This document shows, piece by piece, positions 10,189 to 21,221 of a DNA stretch of 64,000 nucleotides; the stretch's first letter is position 1, and each line of letters begins with the position of its first letter. The notes under the pieces are model-generated. The model saw only the letters and a list, made by a program, of their open reading frames with translations. It did not search any database and was not told where the DNA came from. The stretch covers positions 12,984,501 to 13,048,500 of the forward strand of contig NC_069662.1 of the NCBI RefSeq assembly GCF_027244095.1. Reading direction: 5' to 3'. The stretch comes from Hemicordylus capensis (Eukaryota; Chordata; Lepidosauria; Squamata; Cordylidae). The position numbers were made by a program, and so were the translations under genes.

Positions 10189-11225
10189 GTCCTCACTTCC
10201 TGGCACTCAAGCCTCAACCCTGCTTCAAGCCGCTTTCAGGTTCTTCGTGTAAGGACACTTTTCCTATGTCTTTTCTCATGGGCTTGCTTTTCCTATCACA
10301 ATTCAAGGTTTAAGCCACTGAGACCCAGCAAGCCTGTCCCATGGTGTCCTCTGCAATCCAGAGAAGATGGACGTCATCTTAATGACATCATCTGGGCATC
10401 AGGTCTGGGTAGCAGAGCACAAAGGGACTCTGTCACAGTAACCTCCCTCCCCTTCAAAAACAACTTCTCATTCTGAGCTCGCCAAACAATGCCCACCAAA
10501 TGATGAGTTGTTCCTGAAAGTGATTTATTCCAAGTTCAGCAAAAATTTCTGCAGGAGATAGAATGACAAAGAGTTCCGGTGAGATTCAGGATGTCACAAA
10601 AGTTCATAGTGCCATCTTCTGATAACCTGTGGGGGAGGGGGGACTGTCTTTTCAATGTGACTTTTAAATTAGTAATGAAAAAGGATGAGTTTTTCGCAGA
10701 TCATAGGTGGCCACCTCTTTTTTCAAATTCTGAATGATGCCAGGAACGTAAAAATGGATCTGCTAATTCTAATTTCTTTTCAAGCCCCATTAAGTGTCTC
10801 TGAGTGGAATGAACTCAGTGCTTATTTGCTGAAATGTAACTGCAATAATATTAAAGCATTCCCAAAAGCTCTTGCTGGTTCCTTCACATTTCCTTCGATA
10901 AGCTCATATTATGCTTTTCTTCCTACTGCCACCTATCGGCTATGTTGCTGTATTGATTCCCCTTCACATGATCTGCCATGGTGCTTCCAGATCTTGGCTT
11001 CCATTATCTGCTGCTGGGCTTAATAAAAACCCAGCCTTATCCTCTCAATAGGATATAAACTGGAGGCCTTGGGATAGTTTCTGTAATAAATAACGTTTTT
11101 CCTGCAAAGCAGAACTGTTTCCCATGATTTTCTTTCCGTCTCAAGGCTGGTGTACCAGCACAAGCAAATTGGGGCAGCCTTGTTTTGTGGGGCACAAGTG
11201 AAGGTCTGTGTTCCAATGTGGAACA
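10189..11225. other. Type I 3' UTR and flank
   Basis: This region is collinear with 23008-24065 downstream of the other type I gene. It contains an ATTAAA at 10850-10855 in the position where copy A2 has AATAAA (23600-23605), so the 3' UTR may be about 0.67 kb. No other gene is seen. Confidence 0.45.
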
Positions 11226-11530
11226 TAGGAACATCGGAACATAGGAAGCTGCCATATACTGAGTCAGACCATTGGTCTATCTAGTATTGTCTTCACAGAC
11301 TGGCAGTGGCTTCTCCAAGGTTGCAGGCAGGAATCTCTCTCAGCCCTACGTTAGAGAAGCCAGGGGGGAACTTGAAACCTTCTGTTCTTCCCAGAGTGGC
11401 TCAGTCCCCTGAGGGGAATATCTTCCAGTGCTCACACTTTTAGTCTCCCTTTCACATGTAACCAGTGTGGACCCTGCTTAGCTAAGGGGACATGTCGTGC
11501 TTTCTACCACAAGACCAGCTCTCCTCTCCA
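11226..11530 (-). mobile_element. tRNA-derived SINE, minus strand
   Basis: The plus strand begins 'aggaagctgccatatactga' and ends 'ccacaagaccagctctcctc'. In reverse complement this is the tRNA-like head 'gctggtcttgtggtag', then the 'taagcagggtccac' and 'cctgaggggatg'-type body, then the 'cagtatatggcagcttcc' tail. The same family is at 17736-18050 (minus) and 26340-26660 (plus). It is absent at the equivalent point of copy A2, so it inserted after that duplication. Confidence 0.7.
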
Positions 11531-12074
11531 CAAGACCAGCTCTCCTCTATGTGGAAACTGCAAGGGCTGGTTCTCCCATCACACAGGGCCATGCAGGCTG
11601 ATAACATTGCTCCCCAGCTTCCCCGGTGAGACTGTGTATCCAGTACAGTATCCAATCAACAGGCTCCATAGGGTCCGCAGTGAACCCAGGCTGTGGGTGC
11701 CTGGGGGCTGTTCTTGCTGCCTCATTCACCCACCTTGGAGGCTCCCAGCCCCTAACCGCTGGTGGCCCCAACTCCACACTGGCTGGCCAATGGCCATGTG
11801 TGTGGCAGCCATGTGAGGAATCCGCAGGCAAGACCCCTTTAAAGGAATGAGCAAGTTTTTTTCTGCTGACCTCTCAAATGGTTGCTGTCTGCACATGCAT
11901 TGGGCAGCGGAGTGGTGGGGCAGACACATGGGATGCTGGGTGACAGTGGGAGATATGCCCACACACACACACACCCTGCCACACACTCCACAGGAAGGGC
12001 CAGTGGGTTGAGCAGCAAGTGAAGTATCTTTTGCTGGAAATCCAGAAACATTCACTGAGAAAAAGAAACCAGGT

Positions 12075-12119
<45 letters not shown>

Positions 12120-13389
12120 CGCAATCCAGCCTCCATTGCAGCATTTTAAAGCACTATATAAGAACCCTGATTGTTTTTCAAAAAGCTGATCAAAAAACAT
12201 ATTACAAGCTCCTAACTACATAATAATAGTGTGTGATTGCACGGCAGCACATTGTCAGGTTATTGTAGACTGCTCAGTTTCCAAAATATGGGAGTAGCAC
12301 TATACCACATAACACGTGCTGAGACGTGTTAAGGGACCTGGCTTTGCTCTCCTTCCGCTCCTGATGGCTGTATGGGTACTCAGAGCCTTTTGTGTGGATG
12401 TACAAGAAAGACACATGAAGTTCTTGAACCAACACCATGTCAATTCCAAACGGAACACTGGATGAACTTATTGAGATAACATCATCAAACTTCGTAAAGT
12501 TTACCAAAATGAAGGTGGTACTCACAAAAGGTTCCGTAAGGAGACAAACACTTTCATCCATGCGCCTTTTAGTCTGCCGGCAGCCATACTTACCATAGAG
12601 ATTGGGGGAAGGAGCATCTTGGCAACCGGAGGATATCCCAGTGCACGGTGCTGCTTGTGCAGTGCATTGTGGGATATCTGGTGGCCCGGCTGCCTTTCCC
12701 TCACCTCCCTCTCGCTGTGCCAGCCCGCTGTGCAGCTCACCTGGGCATGCAAGTTGTGGAATCCTCTCTGGGCTTGGATCGTGTTAGGGGAAGTCATGGA
12801 GGCTCCTGCTTTCCCCCCAGCCCTCCCCAGCCTCAGCCAATTGGGTTATGGGAATGGCCTCTCTATCTTATTGGATATGTAGCTTGCCATTGTGGCTGGG
12901 GAGGATGGGAGTTGTAGTCCAAATTCACATGGGGGATTGAAGTTTGAGAACTCTTGAGTAACATGTGTGTTACTTAGATCATGTGAATGTGGCATCCCCC
13001 TCCTTCAGGGGAACAGTTCTCCAGTCTGAGATCCAATTCTGTAACTGAGACATTGTGTGTGTAGTCAGCAGGGGAGTGCCAGTTTTTCTATTTTGTTCCT
13101 GGGAAGGATACCACAGGCAAGACTGGAACATCAACAAGTTGTGTCTTAGTTCTCAGTGTGTGTTACAGCTTTTGTCTTCTTCTGTTCTCCCTGTCATTCT
13201 GCAGTTTGCTTCCTCTTGCCCTTCCTCTGATTTCTCTTTCCCCTTTCCCCAGGGCCCTCAAGGGGGAAACGTCTGAGAAACAATCTGGAAGCGGATGGCA
13301 TCCGTTAAGGATACAGCTCCAGTGTTGAGGGAATTAGCAAGAAAACTTATACATATTCATCACCCACAAATTTCCTCTAGTAGCTGGGG
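11531..13389. other. Duplicated flank, no gene; (TG)n(GA)n at 12072-12119
   Basis: The blocks 11540-12060 and 12560-13040 have counterparts at 24110-24680 and 25515-25950. A compound (TG)n-(GA)n microsatellite lies at 12072-12119. Short frames on both strands differ between the two copies, so coding is unlikely. Confidence 0.5.
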
Positions 13390-13650
13390 GAAAGGAGGGG
13401 AAAGGAAACATTGTGCTGTTGAGTCGGTGCCAACTCCTGGTGACCACAGAGCCATGTGGTTTTCTTGATAGAATACAGGAGTGGCTTACCATTGTCTTCT
13501 CTTGCGCAGTGTGAGCGGATGCCTTTCAGCACCTTCCTATATTGCTGCTGCTCGATATAGGAGTTCCCCATATTCTGGGAAACACACCAGCGGGGATTCG
13601 AACCAACAGCCTCCTGCTCTCTAGACAGGTTGTTTCCCCGCTGCAAGCGT
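13390..13650 (-). mobile_element. tRNA-derived SINE, minus strand
   Basis: The reverse complement carries the box-B word 'ggttcgaatccccgctgg' and the body shared with 7805-8066, ending in 'gagttggcaccgactcaaca'. A (CA)n run of over 40 bases follows at 13679-13724. Confidence 0.7.
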
Positions 13651-13676
13651 ACCCCATTTTACCAATACCCCCTCAC

Positions 13677-13726
<50 letters not shown>

Positions 13727-14785
13727 CAGAGAGAATACTTTTTTAAAAATTAAGACCACACAAGGTTCACCATGTGGTGTGCAAGTTTTTGAGCTACATG
13801 GGACTCTTCTACTGCCTGGATTTCAAATAATAAAAAACCCCTTTTCAGCTCTTTCTGAAGATTTTTGTATTTATTTCCTCTCTTTTTCTGCATCACTCAT
13901 GACAGCAGAAATGGGGCTTCCTGACTGTATCTCATGCTGGCACAGGCTGGACCCAGACTCATTTAGTTTCAACCAGGTTTCCTGTGCCAGACAGTGCCTC
14001 TAAAATTTCCCCTACGCATTTCACACAGAGTGAAGCAGAGGTTTGGTTTGCACACATATAGGTAGAAAGGCATGATCAGAGTTTTCCCCACAAAACAAAA
14101 TGAAAACTAAAAGGCAGGGCTGCAGATTATATAAAAGAAATCCCAGTTTGGGATGGGATCCAGGTTTCTGCCTGACAACCAGTGAGGCATCTTTCTGCAA
14201 ACGTTTAATTGGATCCAAAGAAAAGGAGAAGTGGAGATTAGCAGCCTGGTCTGTGTGGAACGTGAACAAATTCTGTACCCCTCTACAAAAGGTGGGTTCT
14301 AGGGGTGGAGAGAGGGGGGAAGATTGAGGGACAATTCCTCACTTAAATATTTGGGGCGAAAGGAAGAGGAAAGACACTTTTTTGGAGGGCAGGAAAATGG
14401 AAAATATGGGTTATTAGTTTTGGCAGGGGGGAGTGTTCAGTAAAATGAGGCGGGGGACTCCTCAAATGCTTGTGGGGGAGGATCTGCACTAGTGGTGGGG
14501 TCTTCGTGTCCCCTTTTGTGGCCCCTCCTGATTATCTACTGTATATGGTCTTGTTTTTAATTCTTGCATTCTTAGCTGAACAAATTCTTCATTGATGGCA
14601 AAAACAATTCCTCTTTCCTGCCACTCCCAGTTTTTCTATTCCGAGGGGTGGAAGCCAGCGTAGGTTTGTCACTGGTTAGACTGTGAAAAGCGTCTGCCCT
14701 CAAGGATTTACAGGCAGAAAAGAGACAGAATGGAAACAGATGTGGTGTTAAGGGAGACCTGGGATGGGGTCATCTTTTTTTACAC
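13651..14785. other. Flank without gene; (CA)n at 13679-13724
   Basis: After the microsatellite there are only short unrelated frames. The stretch 14660-14780 matches 27460-27550, marking the right end of the A1/A2 duplication. Confidence 0.45.
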
Positions 14786-16200
14786 AAAAGTAAGGGGGCC
14801 CAGGGGTGGCTCCAGAACAATTAGTTTGGGGGAACAAAGGGGGAGCAAAGGAAGTTATGAGGGGGGGAAGGGCTTTGCTATAAGTGGAGGCCAAGTCTTC
14901 TTGGATGCTGATGATGTATCTGCTTCTCTTTGAATTCTGTTTCATGAGAAGCTCTGAAATGGTCAGTGAAGCTGTTCTCCCCAGCAGCCAAGGCAGGGCA
15001 AGGGCAGCCAAGCTTGGGATTGACTGCCCATGAGAACTGGGGGAGCTGAGTGCCTTCGCGGCCAACCCACCCAGGGAACCCACTTCTTAAATGAGCGCTC
15101 CCTTAATCCCGTTTACCTGATTGTGTGACAGTGCTGAATCACACTCGCTCTGTGCATTGTGGGATCCCCACCAGAATCCCTAGCAGGGGTGGATTAGCCT
15201 TTTTGCTGCCCATAGGCCCCAAGGCTTTTTGCAAATAATGCTGCTGTGCAGTGTCTGTAGGCTGTGGGATGCGGGGGTCGAGGGGAAACTTTCCTTCTTT
15301 GCTCAGGGTGTGGCAGCTGCTGCAGTGTGGGGGGGTGTGTGTGAGGAGAAAGTCCCCCCTATGAAATTTTTGGGATGGGGCACGGCGCTGGTGGTGGAGG
15401 CTGCAGGGAGGGGGTGAGGAGTGGAGGGAGGGGGTGAGGAGTGGAGTCAGCAGTCAGTTGGGAGGAGGGAGGGCAGCTGGAAGGAGCTCACAGTGTCCCA
15501 TCACAATAAAAGGGGAAAACTCTGCTCCTGGCCCCCACCTCCCTGCAACCTCCACCACCAGCACCGCACCCCATCCCACTCTCCCTTCCTGAGTAAAAGG
15601 TAAAGAGTTTGTTCAGGGGAGCCTACCCTCCCCACTGTTACTGCTGCCACTGTGCAATGGCTTTCTCCATGCCCCCCACCCCCACCCTCACTGAAGCTGC
15701 CACCGCGCCCTGGGCGAAGAGAGAAAGTTTCCCCTCAACTCCCCCACCCCATAGCTAATGATGCCGCCATGCAGCGGTGGGTTTTTGAAAAAACACCATG
15801 GGGGGGGATTTCTCCTTGCCCCCGCCCCCACCCTCGATGAGGCCGCTTCCGCAGGGGTGGAAGAATTTGGAAGAGGGGTGGGAAAATTTGAGGACCGGCA
15901 AGCCGCTCCTCAGATTTTGCCACCCTAGGCAGACGCCTCCTTTGTCTCTCCGGCAATCCGCCATTGATCCCTAGGACAACAGTGTGGGATCCCCAGAACA
16001 ACCAGGATCCCTCTGTGGGGAAGGTAAGCTCTTTGGATTTTCCCTGGCCTCCCACCATCAACCCACCCACTCTCAGTGATCATGATTGCTTGCTTGCTTG
16101 ACATTTTCAAACTTATTCAGAAAATAGATTCCTGCCTTTTGGGATTAAGCCCAATTTTCTGGCCTGCTTTCCAGAGTAGATTTCTCTTCCTGTCCAAGAA
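14786..16200. other. GC- and G-run-rich intergenic DNA
   Basis: Purine-rich and pyrimidine-rich runs alternate, and short frames overlap on both strands without domains. At 15340-15440 and 15500-15590 there are inverted stretches of 'aggctgcagggaggggg' and 'cccccacctccctgcaacct' type, so a foldback element is possible, but clear ends were not found. Confidence 0.4.
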
Positions 16201-16357
16201 GAGCAGGTGGCAGGAAAGACTGGGGTGGGGGAAGAGATCGGCACTGACCAGGCCCAGTGGTGCAACTAGGTAATTTTGGACCCTGGACCTAATTGCCTTA
16301 TGTCCCTCCCCCTGCCCTTGTTTCCTGGTAATTTTAACCCATTGGTTCTAGTCTGCT

Positions 16358-16360
<3 letters not shown>

Positions 16361-16398
<38 letters not shown>
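16361..16398. repeat. (GA)n microsatellite
   Basis: An uninterrupted run of GA dinucleotides, absent from the other type II units at this position. Confidence 0.95.
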
Positions 16399-16400
<2 letters not shown>

Positions 16401-16777
16401 CAAGGAAATTGGAGGTACCCCTTGGAGTCCTCTCTGGTACCTTCAGAGTAAGACTGTTCTTAGCAGTTCATTGCCACCTGGAAGGGCCCATAGGAATGAA
16501 ATAGTTGCCTGTTTTCATTGCTAAATGTTTTAATTGTTTTGTTTTAGATTGTAAACTGCCCAGTTATTTGCATATGGAGCGGTATAGAAATGTGGCAAAC
16601 AAACTCATGTTTATATCTCTCTTAAAATAACTGTTTTCAATCTGACCATAGAGATAAAAGGTTCAGAGCATTGGTGTCAGATCAGCACTTCTGTCACCAT
16701 AGTGCCCCCTAGTGGCCAATTGTCACTTTGACATCAACGTGTTATCCTTTTTTCCTCCCTGGTTGGTGATGGACAGG

Positions 16778-17227
16778 ATGAGGCCTTTGGGAGCAGCCCC
16801 TTACCTTCTCCTGGTGTTGCTGGTGGTCGGATTGTTGCATGAATCGTCCTGCGGTGACAACCCCCGCTACGAGAAGTTCCTGAGCCAGCACCGGGATGAG
16901 CCCAGGAGCCGGTTTCGGGGCCGATACTGCAACACCATGATGGGCAGCCGTGACCTCACCAGGCCTGAGTGCAAAGAAGTGAACACTTTCATCCATGGCT
17001 CCAAGAGGCAGATCCGGGCTGTGTGCACCACCACTGGCGGGGTCCCCTACGGGGCGCTGCGGCGCAGCCGGCAGCACTTCAGGGTCACCACGTGCACCCT
17101 CAGGGGAAGCTCGACCCGCCCGCCGTGCGAGTACAGGGAAAACACCACGCCCAGATACATTGTCATCGGCTGTGAAAATGATTGGCCCGTCCACTATGAT
17201 GAAAGCCAGATTGTGATCACCGCATGA
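16778..17227 (+). CDS. Angiogenin-like RNase, type II, strongly arginine-rich
   Basis: This is a 149-aa precursor with a signal peptide of about 25 residues (Leu/Val core, then HESSC). The catalytic triad is His38 (FLSQH), Lys66 in CKEVNTF and His139 (PVHYDES). Six mature Cys form an angiogenin-type framework. The NTFIHGSKRQIRAVC and VTTCTL blocks and PVHYD resemble vertebrate angiogenins. It is unusual in composition: the mature chain has 18 Arg and 3 Lys, against 7 Arg and 14 Lys in the paralogue at 33382. This suggests a cationic, possibly antimicrobial or heparin-binding protein. The splice acceptor seen in the paralogues (TAG or CAG 9-13 bases before the start) is degraded here; the first AG is at 16775-16776, one base before this ATG. 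An in-frame ATG at 16769 would add three residues. No P unit lies between the preceding type I gene and this exon, so P1 may serve it. Confidence 0.9.
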   Translation: MRPLGAAPYLLLVLLVVGLLHESSCGDNPRYEKFLSQHRDEPRSRFRGRYCNTMMGSRDLTRPECKEVNTFIHGSKRQIRAVCTTTGGVPYGALRRSRQHFRVTTCTLRGSSTRPPCEYRENTTPRYIVIGCENDWPVHYDESQIVITA

Positions 17228-17346
17228 GACCCAACTGGAAGACGCTCCGATTGGGTCGCTTAACTCTGATTAGATCGCTTTTCTTTTAAAACACTTGTAT
17301 CCTGCATCAGTTCAGGCTTCTAATACCCCAATATAGATTAATTAGG

Positions 17347-17551
17347 AAGGGGCTGTAGCTCAGTGGAAGAGTGCCTACTTTGCAGGCAGATGACTCCAGA
17401 TTCACTCCCTGGCAGCATCTCCAGATAGGGTTGGGAAAGATGTCTGCCTGAAAGCTTGGAGAGCTGCTGCCAGTCAGTGTAGACAATACTGATGAGCTAG
17501 ATGGACCAAGGGCCGGACTCAGTATAAGGCAGCTTTCTATGTTCCTGTGTA
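17347..17551 (+). mobile_element. tRNA-derived SINE
   Basis: The head 'gggctgtagctcagtgg' (box A) and a degraded box B 'agattcactccctgg' precede 'gccagtcagtgtagacaata' and the tail 'aaggcagctttctatgttcc'. The same insertion follows the type II genes at 44700 (short) and 54917, so it predates their duplication. Confidence 0.7.
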
Positions 17552-17636
17552 CTTATGAAAGGCACCAGCTGGCCAACAAATCCTGCATATAATGCATTCT
17601 GTTCAGCATTTATTTATCAGTATGTAAGCAAGATAG

Positions 17637-18130
17637 GGCCATGGCTCAGTGGCAGAGCATGCAGAAGGTCGCAGGTTCAATCCCTGGCATCTCCAGGTAG
17701 GGTGGGGAAAGTCCCCTGTTTGAAATCCTGGAGAGGAACATAGGAAGCTGCCATATACTGAGTCAGACCCTTGGTCTATCCAGCTCAGTATTGTCTCCCC
17801 AGACTCTTAGCAGCTTCTCCAAGGTTGCAGGCAGGAATCTCTCTCAGCCCTATCTTGGGGATGCCAGGGAGGGAACTTGGAACCAAGATGCTCTTCCCAT
17901 AGCGGCTCCATCCCCTGAGGGGAATATCGTAGAGTGCTCACACTTCCAGTCTCCCATTCATCTGCAACCAGGGTGGACCCTACTTAGCTTAAGGGGACAA
18001 GTCATGCTTGCTACCACAAGACCATCTCCCTCTCCTAGACCAGCTCTCTTTTCCTAAAAGATCTGCTGCCAGTCAGTGCAGGTAGGACTGACCTAGATTA
18101 AACAAGGGTCAGACTAAGCATAAGGCAGCT
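17637..18130 (+). mobile_element. tRNA-derived SINE interrupted by another SINE
   Basis: The plus-strand SINE head 'ggccatggctcagtggcaga' with box B 'ggttcaatccctgg' runs 17637-17735. It stops at 'cctggagagg' and resumes at about 18061 with 'tctgctgccagtcagtgcag' to its tail near 18130. The 17736-18050 interval is the second SINE. Equivalent uninterrupted copies lie at 45790-45965 and 56820-57005. Confidence 0.65.
17736..18050 (-). mobile_element. tRNA-derived SINE nested in an older SINE
   Basis: It belongs to the same family and orientation as 11226-11530, starting 'aacataggaagctgccatat' and ending 'agaccagctctctt'. It is absent from the equivalent SINEs of the other type II units, so it is private to this copy. 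Confidence 0.7.
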
Positions 18131-18810
18131 TCATATTAAACTTGCACTTGGGCACATCCAACTGCTGTGCTGTCATTCATCTCTTGTGGGTCAAAGCTCT
18201 GCCTGCCTCCCTCCTCTCACTCTCTCTTGCTAACTATACTTTCTGTCCTTTGCTGGTTCCCTCACTATCAATATTTAGATTGTAAGTTGCTTGGGGCAGG
18301 GATGCCTGTTGCTGATTGTTATTCTGCAAATGGCTGTCTGCATAGTATATATAATCACAGTAATAATACTTATAGAAAGTTGAGAGTACTCTACTACATA
18401 ACTGGTACTCTGCCGGAATATACTTGATTTTCCAAAGTTAAAGGGGGGGAAATTAAGAGATTTTCCTTTTGTCGAGTGTTAAGAAAACCAGGTTGTTTAA
18501 AAGCATTGTCCTTAACAGTAGTATTGAACGAGAAGCTGCATATAAAGAAATTAAAGGTTCTCGGAATTTTGTTTCCTTATGTTTCATTTTGTGACATAGA
18601 TCTTCATTTATGCATTAAAAAAAAAAAAAAACACCTGAAAATATGAGAAATCCAGGAAAAGCAGCAGCTGTTGAGCATGGGGCTTCACACCAGGGGGGAT
18701 TCCTAAGACCCAATTTATTCTTTCTGTGCTGCGAGAGGTCTGGGTGCATTTTAATTGGTTTTAAATGGTTTTGAATTGTTTTAAAATTGTTTTTATATTG
18801 TTTTACGTAG

Positions 18811-19313
18811 TGAGGCTATTCTCACGATTAACAAAAATCGGGCTAGGAGAGCCTAGCCTGATTTTTGTTAATCGTAAGAACCACCAGGCTTCGCTGCGAG
18901 CCTGGTGGTTCTAGAGCGGGTAACCCGCTCGAGAATTCCTGATCAAAAACCAGGTTTGCGGAGTGAGCGCTCTGCAAACCTGGTTTTCAGTATCATGAGC
19001 AGCCGCGGCACGGCTTTGCGCCATGCCTACTCATAAGTAGACCCCAGAGGGGAGGCGAAAAGCCGCCTCCCAGCTCCTGGGGTCTCCCCAGTATGCCCTG
19101 CTTGCTTGCACAGGGCATACTGGGACTTGGGGGGGGCGCAGCCCCCGAGCTCCCCAGCCCCCGCCAGCTCCATCTTGGATCCTGCAATCATGTGGGCGGC
19201 CGATCCAGCCACCCAGGGCCCCCTCTCCGCTCGTGAGCAGGGAGAGCAGGCTTAGCCCGCTCTTCCCGCTCACCGCCCCAAATGATGAATTCTGAAATCA
19301 TCTGAAGCCTGAA
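18811..19313. mobile_element. TIR element with subterminal hairpin (TGAGGC..TTCTCACGA family), copy 1
   Basis: The left end TGAGGCTATTCTCACGAT is followed by a subterminal palindrome (about 18824-18873) formed by 'gattaacaaaaatcgggcta' and its inverse. The body is GC-rich with 'ggtttgcggagtgagcgctc' and 'gggagagcaggctta' words shared with 44991-45467, 51697-52198 and 55731-56197. The right end is degraded. No ORF is present, so it is a non-autonomous DNA transposon, superfamily undecided. Confidence 0.6.
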
Positions 19314-19386
19314 TCCATCTCATGGTCATGAGCAACCTTGGGTGAATCACGGGAAGTAAAGAACTCAAGGGAAGTTGAGAATAAGC

Positions 19387-19612
19387 CAGTATGGTGTAGT
19401 GGTTAGAGTGTTGGACCAGGACCGAGGAGACCTGAGTTCAAATCCCCATTCAGCCATGAAACTCACTGGGTGACTCTTGGCCATGGCCAGTCATGTCTCT
19501 CTCAGCCTTACTGAAGCCACAGGTTTGTTCTGAGGATAAACATAACCATGTACACCGCTCTGGGCTCCTTGGAGGAAGTGTGGGATATAAATGTAAAATT
19601 AAAACAAATTTT
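19387..19612 (+). mobile_element. tRNA-derived SINE (Sauria-SINE-like head)
   Basis: The head 'gccagtatggtgtagtggtt' and box B 'gagttcaaatcccc' begin a body with 'actcactgggtgactcttgg' and 'ctctgggctccttggagga', ending 'gtgggatataaatgtaaaa'. The head matches squamate Sauria-type SINEs. A better conserved copy is on the minus strand at 51330-51540. Confidence 0.7.
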
Positions 19613-19631
19613 TTAAAAAAGTATACTTCAG

Positions 19632-20690
19632 TGGTCTTCACCTTTGGATCTCTATTGGGCTGGTTCTAGATTCATTTGAAGTGTATTAGGCTTCATGTAT
19701 AGACCTCAAATTAGACAGGAGAGAATGAATGTGAAGCCTGGAGTCCTGGGTTCAGTGTCAAGCTCTGGGGAGGAAGTTTGGTGGAGAATCTTTGAGGTGC
19801 AATGGATTAGGTCTGTCCCTACGTGCAAATGCCAGATATTTGAGCATATGCAAATACCTGCAAGCCATTGGCTGACCTCCATATTAACTTTCTGAATAAT
19901 ATTACCCATTGAGTAGTCTAAAGAATGACTCAATGGGTTTTCAATGAATTTCAACAGAGCTACTCAGGAAGAATTTAATCTGGATGTCAGACATTGCACC
20001 TGGCCCTTTATCAACTACAGGGATATTTCCAGATTGGGAAGTCAGCCCAATCAGCAATATGGATTCTTCTCTCCCTTTTAGCCTCGTATTTCCTTGTCTT
20101 TTTTCTTTTGGTGGTTGTTCTACCAAGTGGAAAGTTCTGTAGAAACCTGCATGTCTCCACCTGGTCACTTCTGATTTCAAAAGGACAAACATCTTTAAAA
20201 ATGAAGGGTTTGGGTGGAAAGGAAGTTGAAAGGGAAAGTCAAGTATACCGAATCTCTCCAAGATACTTGAAGGTTATTGAAAACCACAACAGACACTGAG
20301 ATGGAAGGTATATTGCCAATTAGGGGAAAGGGCTGCTTAAGCATTTGGGGAGAACAACAACAACAATGGCACAAACTCTGCCCCCCCCCAAAAGTGAGGC
20401 TGAGACAAAAGAACATTTTTTAAAAGGACTTCAGGCACGAAATCTTGGGGGTGTGGGTGCCCCTGCCCCCACAGTGAATAGCTTCTGCAGCTCCCAGTGG
20501 CAGCTGGGGCAGATTAGACCTTTAGAAATCCACAGACTATCCTGCCATTGCTGCCGTGCTGCCCTCCTCTAGGCAGAGTCCACCCCAGCCACACGCCCCG
20601 CCATGTTGCTCAGCCGTCCGATGAGCATGCGCGGTCACTGCACATGCGCACTGGCCAGCTGAGTGGCAGGTTAACCCTAAAAATTAACAC
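19632..20690. repeat. Segmental duplication partner of 29411-30340
   Basis: 'gaatgtgaagc' to 'cgccatgttgctcag' is collinear with 29411-30310. The open frames in this block are not conserved between the copies, so none is called a gene. It joins the A2 block to the P2 unit. Confidence 0.7.
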
Positions 20691-21059
20691 CCACCGTGCC
20701 TTAAATATGAATAGAACAACAAAATTGGCATCTGGTTAAGCTCAATTTCAAGCTTGCTAACTTCAAGAAACACAATCTGTTCTGACCTGCCTGCAGGAGA
20801 ATCCTTTGCTGCCTGCCATGAAACTCATGCATGGATTCTGGGAAGTGCTTAGTTACTTACAAGATCACTAGAGGTGAAGAAATTGACTTGTGGGGAAGTT
20901 TTATCTCTACCACTGTTTTGATTAAATAACCCATGCTACACTCCACCACACGACTCCTGTGGTCAGGTGCATTTATGTGCTTCAGAATCACTTGACCTAT
21001 GTGTGAGTTGAAATGTAAGAATTTCCCTTTTCGCAGGAAAAATTAGTTATTGGAAAGAT

Positions 21060-21221
21060 TACAGCCAATGAGAGGCATGTATTATGCAGTAGGGTGTGGC
21101 AGGCTACAGATATAAATGGAGCTACCTTAGCTAAAGGTATTGGAAGAGATCGAGGAGCATCGGTTTCCGTCACTGGGGTACCACTCATCCCAAGAACTTC
21201 TGCATTTATCTGATTTTGAGG
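21060..21221 (+). promoter_or_regulatory. P2: RNase promoter with non-coding exon 1
   Basis: CCAAT at 21065-21069 and TATAAAT at 21111-21117 have the same 46-bp offset as P1. The non-coding exon ends at 21221, before the donor GTAAGC. The next coding exon is the degenerate type I gene at 22573. Two acceptors compete upstream of it, at 22117-22118 (well formed) and 22563-22564 (weaker). Confidence 0.65.

Larger units (their letters stand above)
8190..14780. repeat. Segmental duplication copy A1 (partner 20670-27560)
   Basis: By eye, collinear matches run from 'aaaattagcatccaccgtgcc' (8228; partner near 20684) through the P1/P2 units, the type I coding exons, the 3' flanks (10190-11220 with 23010-24060), the 11540-12060 and 24110-24680 blocks, 12640-13040 with 25545-25950, and 14660-14780 with 27460-27550. 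Private insertions in A1 include the SINEs at 11226 and 13390 and the microsatellites at 8375, 12072 and 13679. Confidence 0.75.
16200..18800. repeat. Type II unit B1 (partners near 32.7-35.0, 43.5-46.5, 53.8-57.6 kb)
   Basis: The upstream words 'tggagtcctc' and 'cattgccacctgga', the coding exon, the downstream SINE array and the 'attgtaagttgcttggggca' block are shared in order with the units around the other three type II genes. A (GA)n microsatellite at 16361-16398 is private to this copy. Confidence 0.7.

Noticed and set aside
16742-17194. 150-codon minus-strand frame opposite the Arg-rich RNase
   Set aside because: It is a shadow of the plus-strand coding exon. Similar antisense frames appear under the other RNase exons.
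17347-17420. tRNA-like sequence with box A and box B
   Set aside because: The body continues into a SINE tail and no complete cloverleaf with paired acceptor stem is present. The same holds for the other SINE heads at 19387, 26284, 45790, 54917, 55400 and 56820.
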